A stretch of DNA of 64,000 nt from Ampullaceana balthica (GCA_944989445.1 CALYLW010000336.1:244246-308245); one strand, 5' to 3'; shown: positions 48,723-63,700, counted from the stretch's first letter. Numbers and translations: made by a program. Notes: generated by a model from the letters alone, not told the origin.

Positions 48723-51700
48723 TTAAGGATCTTTCCCAGAGCTGATGGGGCTAATGGCGCCAGGACGAGAATTTGGAGAAACGTAGTTAGAATCACTGGA
48801 ATTTAGTGATGAAGCCTTTGCTCGTGTACTCGACTTTGATTTATCTCTGTAAAATTTTGGACACTAAAGTATGAAACTAGCTGACAAAATTATCATTCAA
48901 TAAGAACGGCTACAGTTAAAAAGGTTATGTTTTTTAGATTAATCCCGTATAGTGTAAAGAAATTACAGAATTACGTTGGATGAATGGAAACAAAAGTGTT
49001 AATACCTAAGTGATTGATAAACTTACTTGAAGTATAAAAGAATCAGGATGGACAGTGGATGCACCAGGGACATAAAGATAATGAATGCGTACTTTCTTAT
49101 ATGATGTGCAGGAACGTGTGCTGGCATTGAGGCGGAAAACAAAAATATTGAATTAACGTGATGACTAGACAGACATTAGTAGACTTGAAGATGCAATCAA
49201 CATGCTATCGATCCAGTGATATCATTAGTTTTATTCATTATTATTAGTTTTATTTACAAAATTATGAAGTAGACAGAGCTGAACAAATCTGTGTATAACA
49301 ATCAAACTAAAACGATACATATTATTTTAAAACAAGTGAATATATTTAGTATTGAATTTTTAAAAAAATGAATCTCCCATTCTTAACACAACTCTCATTA
49401 AAAAACACATTTCAACTACTATTCTTATCGGTGAGCCATGAAATGTCCCAGGAACTTACCGTAAATCTCAGCCACACAAAAGACATTAGCATCTCGACTC
49501 AACGTGATTTTATTAATGTCCTTTGAATCTATTGCAGACTTGTTGTCTGCATGTTGCCTGCAAGCCGAATTGGCTCACCCCAGACTTAAGTTAATACTAT
49601 GTTGTTTTTTTTTATATTAAGAGATCTACCTTCGCTAATTTGACTTCTGCTCAATTCTCTATGAAAAGATTTCACCGAATGCCCAGGCGCGTCTCTGTGA
49701 CATACAACAGACGTTGATTGGTCGTAATCACCTATACACTGTCTGCCTTCGTGTGCTGGAGTTGGATTATTGCACCTCCTGCAATACAGAATTAACACAT
49801 TATGCCTTTGTTTTATTAGGACTAACGAAACACGTTATTTTCACGTGTTACACATAAAGGTTTTGATACAAATTTGAAATGTGTCTCTTTGTACCTGAAC
49901 AATCTTGAAAAAAAATGCATTAGGAATCAGATTTTTAATTTTATTTTTTGTTTATTATCTTCACTATTTCAGCCCTAGTTTCAGCACTAAAAGTCAATGT
50001 ACGCTAACTTTGCTTACTTTATTTTATTGTTTCCAAACCTTTTTGTTTCGTCCCAGATGACACACTGGTAGGGTGGACCGTAACAAAATGTCACTTCTAC
50101 ACACATCTTCTCTGACCTATAAGGTTCTAGACTAAGGGCTTATATTTACTCCATATATTGGTTGTATTGCTGAGTTGCCATAAGGAAATTTAATATCAAC
50201 CTCTATCCACACCCCACAAATAACATTAATTGACGCTCACAAGCACCTTCTTCTGTAAACATATTTGACATAGTTTTCCTCGTCACAGATCCAATATCCC
50301 CACACGCCCCACGCTCCGTGTACTGAAATAGTGAACAGAAATTATAACTTTTATAACTGGAGAGCAATGGGAAAGACTTGTCATATATCACATTCCTAGA
50401 AATTAGACATGTCACGAATCATATTTCTATAAACAGTATGTGTCATGAATCATATTCCTAAAATAGTTCGTTACATCTTCAAGTAAATGAATCATTTAAA
50501 ACTTATTTTTTAACGATAAAGAAGAAGGTAAGAATTAAAAATAACTATTTAATATTAGTATCTTAAACACTTTTAGCTTTGGAAATTCTACATCGGTTGG
50601 TTTTATGGAAATTTAGGAACATTTTCTTAAACTTTCCACGAACAAAATAGTTGACAAAAAAGTTGCATAAAAAGAATGAATTCACAAATTACCAACCTGG
50701 CGCTGGTTTAGCGAGGTCTTCATTGTCATGGCCGAAACCGGACCCTAAAAATAGATTTATTAAATAGCCACATTGCATATATTTAGCTAGTATTTACTGA
50801 AATAGACCTTCAAAAGAATTTTTTTTTCTTTTCACTACAACCGCAACTTCTAGATTTTTCTCACAGTATACTTATTCTGCCTACCAGCTTGATTACCTCT
50901 TTGACATTGTTAAACATTATTTATGAATGTTTTAATTTATCAAATATTTAGATGAAATTATAAAATAAACTAACAGTTATCTCCACTTTAGTGAAGGTCA
51001 TTACACTTTAGTGAAGGTCATTACACTTTAGTGAAGGTCATTACACTTTAGTGAAAGTCATTACACTTTAGTGAAGGTCATTACACTTTAGTGAATGTCA
51101 TTTAAATGTTACAGTAAATTTGACTCGATAAAAGGACGATTCTGAAACAATTAAAAAATTTTACTATCGATTATGTTGATAACGTTTGTCATTTTTTCAA
51201 AGCATTTTTTTTCAGTAGTTATTACCTTAAATTTGTTTACGATATTTTTATCTACATCTTTTGTTTCATTATAGTTTTTTGTTGATGATTTTAAAGTGTT
51301 ATATATCTTGCAAAGGCTTTCATGACTCATATTAATTTTTAAAATATTTTAAAAAACAAATTCCCCAAAATTGATAATTATTCTGTCTCCCTGTGAGCAT
51401 AGAAATACTTAAAATTATGTTGCCAGACACATCTCAGTCGCTGAGCTTCTGACGATCATAATCAAACCCAGCACAAACTTATACATTCAAGAATTGCTTA
51501 TGAAACAAGGAACTGACCATTTGAAAAATAATGATCTTCATCCACCAAACCGTCACAGTCGTTATCTAGACCGTCCCCCGGGTAGGCTATAGATCCACAT
51601 CTCTGGAACATTTGACAAAATGACATGGTTTTTATATGTAACATTACTGTCTGTTCTTACACTGTACTTGAATGAAGATGTTCGGGCAAGCTAATATTTC

Positions 51701-54700
51701 AAATTATTAAATACTTTGCCATTTTATTTTATTCAAAAGGAAAATTACAAATTTAGAAAATTCAAACGTGTTTGTAATTTTTAAGAACTTAAAATATTGT
51801 ATCACAAAACAAGGCTGTCCATAAAAATATATATTTATTTCAAATTATACAGTCGGACCTCGCTAAGTCGAACTTCCCTAAGTCGAAAACATCCCTAAAA
51901 CGAAATAATTGTTAGGTCCCGGTCAAATTCTATAAAACTATTTTATATCTCCTTAACTCGAAGATTTTTGGCTTCTTGCCTTCCTTATTCGAATTTTCCA
52001 AGGCGTTTGGGTAAAAGGAAAAATCTTAAACCCCCTATCCCACTGTGAAGCGAGTAAAGTGTGTGTGTGGGGGGGGGGAGGGGCATTCTCAGTGGTGTCG
52101 GTATTTCAAAGCTGAGACTGCTTCCTTTCATATGAAACATCAGACAACGCCTATCCTTCCTGTCAAGCCTTATTTAGATGTTACCCCCACCCCCTCTCAA
52201 TATCAACATTGTTCTTGATTAATCTTCGCCTATTACGCCATTTTCCTTAACTCGAAATCTCCGTAAGTCGAATTTTATTTCGGGTCCCTTTGAATTCGAC
52301 TTAGAGAGGTCCGACTATATTTTCATAAATGTTAAAAGCTTTTTGGTATTTGTGTGTGTGAATGGGACGGGAAAATTATTTTCTAAATATTCTCATTTGA
52401 TGATGTTGAGTTGGGGTTTTATTTCGTTGTCAGTAAAGTCAGACCAAACTGTGCCAACTTAGTGTAAGGTCCCAGGTGTGTGGTGAGAGAGACAGTAAAG
52501 TCAGACCAAACTGTGTCAACTTAGTGTAAGGTCCCAGGTGTGTGGTGAGAGAGACAGTAAAGTCATACCAAACTGTGTCAACTTAGTGTAAGGTCCCAGG
52601 TGTGTGGTGAGAGAGACAGTAAAGTCAGACCAAACTGTGCCAACTTAGTGTAAGGTCCCAGGTGTGTGGTGTGAGTGAGAGAAAGATAATATTTTCAGTT
52701 ACTTAGATCAACTTTGAAGCCACCATATAAAAAATTTAACTCTACACTTATTTTACTTGATATCCAACTGTATTCATGTAAGCTGTCTGCTTCGTGTACC
52801 CGTAGATGTAACATCCGAATACTCCCCAGTGTTTCATCTCATTCCCTGGGTGTGTGTCCACGGACCTGACATAGTAGCTGTCATTAAAGAGTTGAATGTG
52901 GACGATCTCTCGCCTCAGGAACTCAAAGTCATAATCTCTGTGAACGCTGCGAATATAATTTATTTAAAACAACTGCTTACAATAAGAGCATTAAATCATT
53001 TCAAATTTGCGTATCATACTGAAGAAGGAGTTTGGAAAGGAAATTATGCAGCAATGTGTTTATTTGTAATTTAAGGTTACAGTAGTAGATTTTAAAATAT
53101 TTTTTTAAAAAATGAACATGTAAATAGTAGATTCATGTTAAAGAAAAACATTTTATTGTTACTAAATTAAAATTGTCTTCATATAAAAATCAAATAGCAA
53201 AATCATGATTGTGGTTCTTCACATAACTCACATGTGTACACTATCAACTCACATGTGTACACTATCAACTCACATGTGTACACTATCAACTCACATGTGT
53301 ACACTATCAACTCACATGTGTACACTATCAACTCACATGTGTACACTATCAACTCACATGTGTACACTATCAACTTACATGTGTACACTATCAACTCACA
53401 TGTGTACACTATCAACTCACATGTGTACACTATCAACTTACATGTGTACACTATCAACTCACATGTGTACACTATCAACTTACATGTGTACACTATCAAC
53501 TCACATGTGTACACTATCAACTCACATGTGTACACTATCAACTGGCTGGTTGTTGAGTCGTAGTGTCATCGTATGGTCGGGACTGTCTGTTACAAAAGCG
53601 ACAAACTGTTGGTAACCCACATCAACCTTTCTTGAATAAATGACATAAAATTGCGCTTTTGTTTACAAAATGTCAAGAAAATGAACAGTAAATTTCGCCA
53701 ATAACAAATTTTTATATCTTGCTTTCTTCTCTTCTCTCCTTTTCTCTTCTCTTCTCTTATATTATCTTAACTTTACCTATTAAAGACGATCCTTCTAAAC
53801 AGATGATTATTGAGCTCTACGCTTATCCATAGTTTATGTCTAATCTTACATTTTTATTGGAGTTTTTAATGTGGATGGTGTATTAGATTTCCTGGTTTGA
53901 TAAAACATCCTTTTACACACACGAATTCCAGAAGGGAAGAATGAGAATTAATAGGCGTTTGTTCTAGCATATCGAATAATAATATTGTTTTATCTCCATT
54001 TCTATCTAGATTATCCTTGTGTTGTAAAATCTAAGTTAGAATTAATTTCCTTATGTATTTATACTACTTTGCGCTTTAATCTGCTATCCTCTAGTGCAGG
54101 GGTCTCCAAACTTTTCTGCGGGATGGCCACATTAACTGTCAAACAGCATTTTGGAGGCCAACTTCACACAGTTTTGTGGTAAACTATAGGTAAAAATAGT
54201 ATCTTTTTTGGAGATTAAAAGGTCTCCAGGGGCCGGATGAGAGGGCCTTGAGGGCTGCATCCGGCCCTCGGGCCTTAGCTTGGAGACCCATGCCCTAGTG
54301 TTTCTAGGTTTGATTTTTTAATCGAATGGTGCTCGTCTTGTAATTTTGAATATTCTTCATTTATGAATATTGCTCCTTTTTAAAAATGTGTTCCCATTTA
54401 TGTATGTTTAGTTTGTGGATGGGCCTCATACAGAAGCTAGTACATGTCTTTCCAAAGTAAGGTTGCATTTTAGTTGTATATGATTATTACATTTATTTTT
54501 TTTAATGCAGGAAGACTTAGCTCTAGTACAAAAGCCGTCACCGGAATCGCATAGTTAATTATCTGCGTTTCTAGAGATGCCCATGGTAATGTATTAATTC
54601 CTTCTAAATGACATGGTTTGAAAATGATCCACTTATTTTTCTCTCAATTTTAATTAAAATTAAAACGTGGCTTAATTCTCAAAGGTTTTAAGTTGCCGTT

Positions 54701-57700
54701 AACTCACAAAACTTCATGTGTAAATATTCAAACAATCATTTTTGTGAGGATATGTCCAGGCAGTTGTATATGATAAATTATCATTTAATGGGAATTTATT
54801 TTTAAATAAAACATAATACTTAAATGTCTCACCTCCAGGAATAAGCGGCACAATATAAGTTTTCAGGGACTATAATGGACATACTGATGGTACCTCTGTT
54901 GTCTAAGTGAGTTGTATCATGATAACCCATCAGCATTATAGGGTAGTTAGAGGACACCCTTACATTTTGGTAGAAAGTTTTCTTGGAGAAGAAATTACAA
55001 TGACGTTAATAACATCACGTTAATTAATATTAGAATCATTCGCAATAAACGACCAATAAAATGCAATTATTACAACAAGTTCTGCTCTAGAAAATTTGAA
55101 ATATAACTTTAAAAAGTGAGAAAAAAAAATATATATTAACAAAAACATTAAGGAAACTTAATTATTATTTTATAATATATTTTCCTATTCTAACGACAAA
55201 TCTTTGAATATAAAGTTTAAATAAAGTAAATATTACTTCGAAAAGGATGTGTTAGCGATTTTTATTATTTGTTTATTAATTTTTTACCGAAACAAAACAA
55301 ACCCAAAATGAAGCTTTGCAGCAGAACACACAAACCTATTTGTTTCATTATAACATGAAACAATCACTCACCGTAATTAATAGGTTTCGTTCTTTTTCTA
55401 CAAATATGAGTGGATGTACATGTGGGGTGAATCCTATGATGGACGCATAATGAAAGGCGATGATGTTAAGACTTATTGTTGTATTGCTCATAGGGAAACT
55501 AAACACCACGAACTGGGTACCAGTAACATCTAAGGAGGGTAACATTTCTGAAATTTACAATAAAAAATATATTATATATTTACAGTTGTAGAGTGTTGTA
55601 TTTGTAAAAGTAAATGTTCCATGTTACTATTAAATGAAAATACTGAAATCTTGATGCAACATTTAAGTCTATTGATTCGTCTGTAACACAACAAAATAGA
55701 CCGGTTTAAATGATCGGAAATATTTAATAAGATTAATTACATTATTTAACATATCAAAGCATATTTGCTGTGTTTTATACTTAATATTTCTGTATGGAAA
55801 AGTTTTACATTTATCTTAGTGGCCTGTAACTGTAGATACATGTCATTCGAAAACCAATTGCATTTTGCAGAAATGTTGAAAAGGTAAATGGATTGTGTAG
55901 TAATAAATAACCATTTGAATTATAGAAATTAACTGAAAATCAACACTCATACCTACCACCAATTATTTCTGTTAGATTTTCTGAATAAAATTCCTTTTCT
56001 GACGGCGGACAGTTAGGACAAGGGCCGAAAGATTCACAATGGCCGCTTATAACTCCTATGGGCTTATATCCTTTAACAGTTGTGCCTACAAAAAATAAGA
56101 ATGCAAAATATATAATAATATAAGTCATTATACATTTTAATTGATCAAAGATTTAAAAATAAATAAATACATTTCAGCATTAAAAACTAATTTTGTTTTC
56201 TTTTTTTCTCCGTTTGCGTATTTTTTTTCAAAATATACTACAGCTGATGTTTTAAATTATATAAATCATAAAATTGTATTTAAAGTATTAAAAAAGCTAT
56301 GAATAAATATTTTTGACAGAAGAAATGTATTTCTTCAATAACGAATATAACTTCCACTAAGAGCCACACTTTCTGTTTACCGAACATTGACGTCTGCAAC
56401 GAGTGATCCGATGTGCATTCTGATATTGATAACGCTTCAAATCTGATAGAGAAACAAATTGATATCAACGAAATTAAACATCAACCATTTAGTCTTTCGT
56501 TTTTCTACCTTCAACTCCTCTCAACCATCATCGCACTTTTTAACTTGCAATTATAATTTGTAAAACAATGAAAACAATATTAATAAAAATAAATTGTTAC
56601 TGGTTTCATTAAAATAATTATATCAATTATCCAAACACATTTTTACTAAAATATGCACTATAGATTATGGATCAACCTAAATGTACCATTCAACTAAATT
56701 TTAACTTTTAAAATAGTTTGATTGATCCAGCAGACGGCAAAAATTTCCAAATAAAATTCTATGAAGTACAGCACATATTTTAAACTACGATGTATTATTT
56801 GGATGCACATGTTTTTCACCAAACCGACTTGTCGATGCACCTGTTATTTACCGAATTTACCTGTCGATGCACATGTTATTCACCCAACTCACCTGCCGAT
56901 GCTCATAATATTCACCCAATTTACCTGTCGTTGCACATGTTTTTAACCAAACTTACCTGTCGTTGCACATGTTATTCACCAAATTTACCTGTCATTGCAC
57001 AGTGGCGTCACTAGGCGGGTGCGGGGGGGGGCGGGCCATCCCCGTGTGACACCCATCAGGGGGTGACACCAAAGCATAAAATTTACTGTGTACCATTTTA
57101 TGTCAGAAAAAAAAGAAGACACATATTTTTTTCATCTAGAAAGAAATTGAGAAATACAATGAAATACGTTTAAACCGAAAACTTATTAATAAAATAAAAT
57201 ATCAGTTAACAGGCAATAATAAAACGTCTCCACAAACTACCATAAAACTAATTAGGAAAATGGAAAACATTGGCAGCAGCGTTTAGACTGCACAAAACAA
57301 TTGATGACGAAAGTATTGTTATGATGGACATTGAGAAGAAAAAGTGGAGAGACATCTTGCATAGGTTGCTGGATATTACATTGTTTCTCGCCAAGCAAAA
57401 TCTGCCATTCCGGGGCCACAATGAAGATGAATCTTCATTTAATAAAGGAAACTTTCTTGAAATGGTTGAGATGCTATCTAAATATGATCCAGTCCTGAAA
57501 GAGCACCTAATGAGGTTAAAGCAAAGCACATGTAAACTCAAAGCATCGGTATCTTATCTAGCACCAAAAACTCAGAATGAGTTTATACATGTTCTAGCAA
57601 ATCATGTGAAAGAGAAGCTTGTCATGGATATAAAATCTTCCAGGTATTTTGGGATGATGTTCGATAGCACACCTGACACATCACACACTGATCAAATGTC

Positions 57701-60700
57701 CCAAGTGATAAGATATGTGAAGATTCACAATAGAAAAGTGGAAGTAAAAGAAGTGTTCCTGGGATTTTTCCCTTTAAAGGGGAAAAAAGCTGTTGACATT
57801 AGTTCTGAAATTATTAAAAATCTGGAAAGTGATGGACTCGATATTATGATGTGCCGTGCTCAAGGTTACGATAATGCTGCGAGTATGGCTGGAATCCATG
57901 GAGGTGTACAGGCCATTTTAAAAAAGAAGAACGGGAAAGCTATTTTTAATGGATGTGTGGATCATTCGCTTAACCTGTGCGGCCAACACTCTTTTGCTGA
58001 TAATGCTTCTTGCGTGACTTTTTTTGGAACTCTTGAGACAATGTTTTCTTTCTTCGCTGCTTCCACTCATCGATGGGATGTTTTAATGGAAAACACTGGA
58101 GTCTCATTAAAAAGACTATCAACAACACGCTGGAGCTCTCACCATGCTGCAGTAAAAGCAGTGAAAGAAAAATTCGATGAATGTGTGACGGCAATTGAAG
58201 CTCTCTGTGGTTCAGATGAAAATTTAGACACAAGAGGTAAAGCGCAATGTATGTTACCTGCTGTCTGCAACTTCACGTTTCTGTGCTACCTCTACTTTTG
58301 GTGTAATGTACTTGAGGAAGTCAATCTTACACAGCTGTACCTTCAGACTAAGGGCTTAACACTTGACAAAGTGGTGACGAAGCTAGAGACGCTGAGACTA
58401 TTTCTGTACGATCAGCGCAATCATCTAGTAGAGCAGGCAATTGAACACGCGCTTTTAAAATCAGAACAACTTGGAATTTTCAGTAGAGAACAGACCCAGG
58501 TTGAAGAAAAGGGTGACAGGTGAGAAAAAAGAGATGCTGGACTAACTCTGCAAGAAGAAAACAAAAGGTCGATGTTTGAGTGTATTGATCGTTTCCATTC
58601 TGAACTCCAGATCAGATCAAGTGCAATCAAGGAAGTAGCAACCATGTTTGAGGCTGTTCAAGCCAAAAGCTTGATATCTGCCACTGAAGAAGAATTACTA
58701 AAGTCCATTCCAAGGTTGTCCACTTTCTATGATGAGTTGTCAGAGGAAGAGCTTTTATTAGAAATACCAAGGCTGAGAAGGCACCTGAAGGCAGCAGAGA
58801 TCGATCTCAAAGAGGCTGAAGACTGGTCCGTACTTGACGTTTTGAAATTCGTAGCTGAATGGGACTTCATAGAATCTCTCCCCTATCTCACATTGAGTTT
58901 ACGATTATTTGTTACAATCTGTGTGTCTGTGGCTTCATGTGAAAGGAGTTTTTCAAAGCTAAAGCTTATAAAGAATTATTTGCGATCTACAATGGGGCAG
59001 TCAAGGCTTTCTGATCTTGCCATGTTATCCATTGAGAGTGATTCGGCACAAGAAATAGATTTCGATGACGTAATTAACAAGTTTTCAGTTTTAAAGGCCA
59101 GAAAAGCTAAATTCTGATTTTTTAAAATATACTATAATGACATTGTATTTTGAATTATTACATATTATTCTGATAGTTGCTGATTTTGCAAACCCAAAAC
59201 AGAACGGTTACAACCTTACCTCATTTGAAGTTGTACTGTAATGGTTGGTAATATAATCTAATTTTGGTAATGTAATGTAATTGTTGTAAATTTTAATGGA
59301 ACGCAATGTAGATGCAAGTTTGTGAAATTTGAAAATATTACAGTTATTTAACCGTATTACTTAAAATTAATAATTTTATGTTAAAATAAAAATTTAAAAT
59401 TAACATTTTTTCTATTTAGTTCTTTGTTTTTAAATGTTACAATATTTTACCTATCGACTTTAAATTCAACTTTTCTCCTAATGCCTTTGTAACAAACATT
59501 TGATCTATATTTTCAAACGTTACTAAAGAATCTGTGTGTTCCCGGTATTTGGCAGACTCGAGGAGATTTAAGGGGCAATTCGATGATGACACCAAGAGCT
59601 ACCGCCCCGGGTGACACCAACCCTAGTGACGCCTCTGGTTGCACATGTTATTCACCTAACTCACCTGTCGATGCACCGTTATTCACCCAACTTACCTGTC
59701 GATGCTCATGTTATTCACCTAACTCACCTGTCGATGCACCGTTATTCACCCTAACTCACCTGCCGATGCTCATGTTATTCACCTAACTCACCTGTCGATG
59801 CACCGTTATTCACCTAACTCAACTGTCGATGCACCGTTATTCACCTAACTCACCTGTCGATGCACCGTTATTCACCTAACTCACCTGACGATGCACCGTT
59901 ATTCACCTAACTCACCTGTCGATGCTGATGTTATTGACCCAACTTACCTGTCGAGCCAAAATTGTATCGAGTCGTTTTGGTAATACTCTACGCCATCAAC
60001 TACAAACTTTGAGTTGATTGACAGTGTTAGCTTCATTGTCACCAAATTGTCATTGTCATTGGACAAAATTTGAACTGAAGGATTATATCTGAAATTGGGG
60101 GGGGGGTAGAAAAAAAAGAAAATGTGGCAAGCATTTCAGGAACAAAATTTTGGTCTTTTAGTGAATCATTTTACAGATCAGACTGACAAAAGGGATTTAA
60201 AATAGAATATAAAAATGTATAAATTATAGAACATACTTTATTACCTAAGCCAAAGAGGCTCGACATAAAAAATCTGATTGTGTATCTTGTTTTGAGTATA
60301 ATGTTTAAAAATTAACTCCGGTAGTAATAAATTGCTCTTGTTTATGCGAACGAAAACGTAAGGCTTAAAAATTATTTTCTTAAAATAATTATATACACTA
60401 TATGGTCACACCAAACTGTTACCCATCGTCTGTCACTAAGCGAGCATTATGACATTTGTCTGCTGTTACGAAAAAATGCATTTAAACATGGACTTCAATT
60501 TCCCAAACTTCTTTCGATGTGTCTTACATTCACAACTTGACACCCCGTGACGTTTATAGGTCTTGACATTGAAATCAAGACTTGGATCTTCTTAACAAAT
60601 TTGAGATTTCAATTTTAAAGGGGCTAAGTAAGATTTGTATTGATCAACGTTGTCGGCAGACGTATTCAGATTGTAAAGACATAACGTTTTTAAACATACA

Positions 60701-63700
60701 TTTTATAATTAAAATTTACAACATGAATAGAAATAATTGTACAAAAACAAAAACGTACTCTAAGTTAAATAGAATATAATGCCTGCCCCAGGCTTTGACT
60801 GGAATGGCCAGGTAATTGGTTATGGAAGCGTTGGATTGTTTGACGTGGACACTTAATGAAAACGAACTGGTACCCGTCACATAGAAGCACCACTGCCTGC
60901 CGTTTTCAGATTTTGACCTCAATAGAAATAATAAGGGATTAATGAAACTAGTAAAATAATATTTTAAAACAGTTTAATATATAAATATTAGGGCTGTTAA
61001 CCGGGTGAGGATTAAGACTGCATGGGGCCCCTGGCTGCATTCAAACTGGGGCCCTATCCAGCCAGAGCCCCTTTAAATAAAATGATTGCTAGCAGCTAAT
61101 ATAAGACTGAAACTTGGAACTAAATAGTTCATAGGTTCCTTGCCCCATGCTTTGTCTGTACTAAGGGATCGGCCTTCCCAGCTAAAACCATAATTCATGA
61201 AAAAACCGAACACGAAGAAATAACTGTTTGCCGTATCCTAAAATTGAGTGTAAAAATTAACGATTAATTAATGGATATCTTAAATTAAAGCCAAAAATTA
61301 AAATGTATGATGTCATAAGTAACACTTATTAAACGTTCTTGTTGAAAATATATATAACACTGGAATGTCTCATTTAAATGTCATCTTTAAACAACTACGC
61401 AAAAAAACAATTGTGTTGAAATTATTTAGTTCAAGTGATGAGCGGGTCTAATTGACTATATAACTAGCCGAGCTGAACAATCATTCACATGGAACTGAGG
61501 TAACTGGTATGCGCAAAACGGTCTTGGCAAGGAATGCCATTATCGGATATCGGTGTTCATTAAGTTTCCACCATTGTAGAGGTTTCAGGAACTTGCATCT
61601 CCATTATGTAACCCAGTATTTCATCAGATACAATAAACTTTATCAACATGTTGAACATTCCCGTCAGTCATTAGTTTAAAACAAAAATGTTCGTGTACTC
61701 GTCAGGAAATTTGTTATTATTTATCGGCCACTATTTTTTATATTTTTTTATTTACTTTTTTTACTTCCAATAATTTGTAAGGGGTGGGTCGATTAATCGT
61801 TAAAAAATAATTTAATCGTTAAAATTTTTAACGATTAATCGATACATTAAACGTTAATTTCCGCAGCACTAAATAAATATATATAAAGTCTTTGACTAAA
61901 AACTATAGTAAAATAATAAGAGTTTAGATTGTGTTTTTATACCATTTGTAGTTTTAATATAAATAATGTAGACGTTTACAAATTTATATTCTACTATATC
62001 CCCCAAAATATATTGTTTCGAAATTGATTATAGAAATAAAATTAAAAAAATTAAAATGTGTCAATTAAACATAAGAAACGCGATATTTAGTTTTGCTGTA
62101 AACTATAAGTAAAATTAATCCTGTTTCCTAAAATAATGCGTCCGATAAACACTATCGAATCTGGTGTGACTTTTGATACTCACAAGAACTTGTCTTCAAT
62201 AACAAACTGAGCAGTAGAGTACATTGTCACAGTCAACGAACCATGAAGAATGTCAGTCCCGGAGCATCGTGGGCAAGATATTGAAACCTAGATGGTATTG
62301 AAACCTAGATGGTATTGAAACCTAGATGGTATTGAAACCTAGATGGTATTGAAACCTAGATGGTATTGAAACCTAGATGGTATTGAGACAAATGGAAAGT
62401 CGGCAAACTTTGACTTTACCTTGATATTAGCAGGGAATTTTGTTTTGGCTTTAGCTAGGACCTTCCCTGGGAATGGCAGGATTTAGCTAGGACCTTCCCT
62501 GGGAATGGCAGGATTTAGTTAGGACCTTCCCTGGGAATGGCCGGATTTAGCTAGGACATTGCCTGGGAATTTTCTGGTACTTGTACTGACATTATACCAG
62601 TGGCTTTAACGGGAATCATTGACAAGAAGTTATTTGGGTCTTTATCCGAGAATATTCAGAGACTTTCCCTGAGAATTAATACGTAAATTTACTTAGGACT
62701 TTGTCAAGGAATTTACCTCAGACTGTACGGTATATTTCTTTCAATGTGTATGTTTTATCATGTATAAAAAGACAATTACTTACTAACCGTATATAATCGT
62801 TCCATAGCCCGTTCGTCCATAAGCCGACCCCCCTCTTTTTGGAAGAGAATAGTATAGAATAGAAAGTGTGTAACCCGCTCGTAAGCCGACCCCAAGAGTT
62901 ACCGGTATTTTTTTTGTTTCTTTGGTACACAGTTGCGAAAAGCGTACATGAAAATTCGTTTTTGAAAACAAAATTTTTAAAACAATTTATTAAATATTCA
63001 CAAAAATAGATAAAATTAATAAATTAAGTAAGTGCAGATGTTTCATAATATTTTTTAGCTTCTTGTAGAGCAGTCGAATCTGTTAGAATGGAGACAATGA
63101 CCTTGATGATCTACAATAACAAAACTGATAGTAAATGTGCATGCATAAATCACCTATGACCCGCTCGTAGGCCGACACCTAAACATTTTCCCCTAGATTT
63201 TGTCCAAAATAAGTGGGCTTTAGAACAAGTATATACGGTAAGTATAACTTCTTACATTTTAAAAAACATTAAAATTACCATCAATAATACAAATTTATTT
63301 TAAAAACGTGAAAATAAAAATTCCTCTGTAAATTTCTTCAGGAATGTTTGTATCTTTTTATTTGATTTAATATTAAATATTTACTATATTCATGGTTAGT
63401 GAACTTTCATTTTTTAAATTCCAACTTATAAATGTAAAAGCAAACAAAGAAAAATTGACTGAAGTCTATATAACATCGATATGTCAAAAAAGATATTCCG
63501 ATATTTAACACATTTAAAATTCAAATAAATCTTTTAAACGAGGATTTGTGAAATTATAAAGAATATCTTCCAAAGAAAACATATTTTTACAAAGAGCAAA
63601 GAAGCCATCTACTTGATACATATTTACTGTTAGGGAAACTACCTTTACTCGGAGACTTGATATCGTTGATATGAGTAGCAGAACGTTGTGAGGCAGTTTT

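Noticed and set aside
53203..53615. Frames on both strands of 109-136 codons
   Set aside because: They are read through the 21-bp splice-donor minisatellite. The real coding part is only 53630-53526 on the minus strand.
55940..56128. A minus-strand frame opening [13 protein letters not shown] looked like a signal peptide and gene start
   Set aside because: The hydrophobic stretch is the pyrimidine-rich tract before a strong acceptor (TTTTTTGTAG at 56086). The frame joins exon 56442-56381 in phase, so it is an internal exon.
57270..57272. Apparent start of the hAT transposase
   Set aside because: The codon is TTG, and the frame is open upstream to 57252 without an ATG. The true N-terminus has been lost.
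58515..58530. An intron beginning at CAG|GTGAGA that would remove the TGA in the hAT frame
   Set aside because: Frame and homology run on directly after the stop without a gap, so a simple nonsense mutation explains it better.
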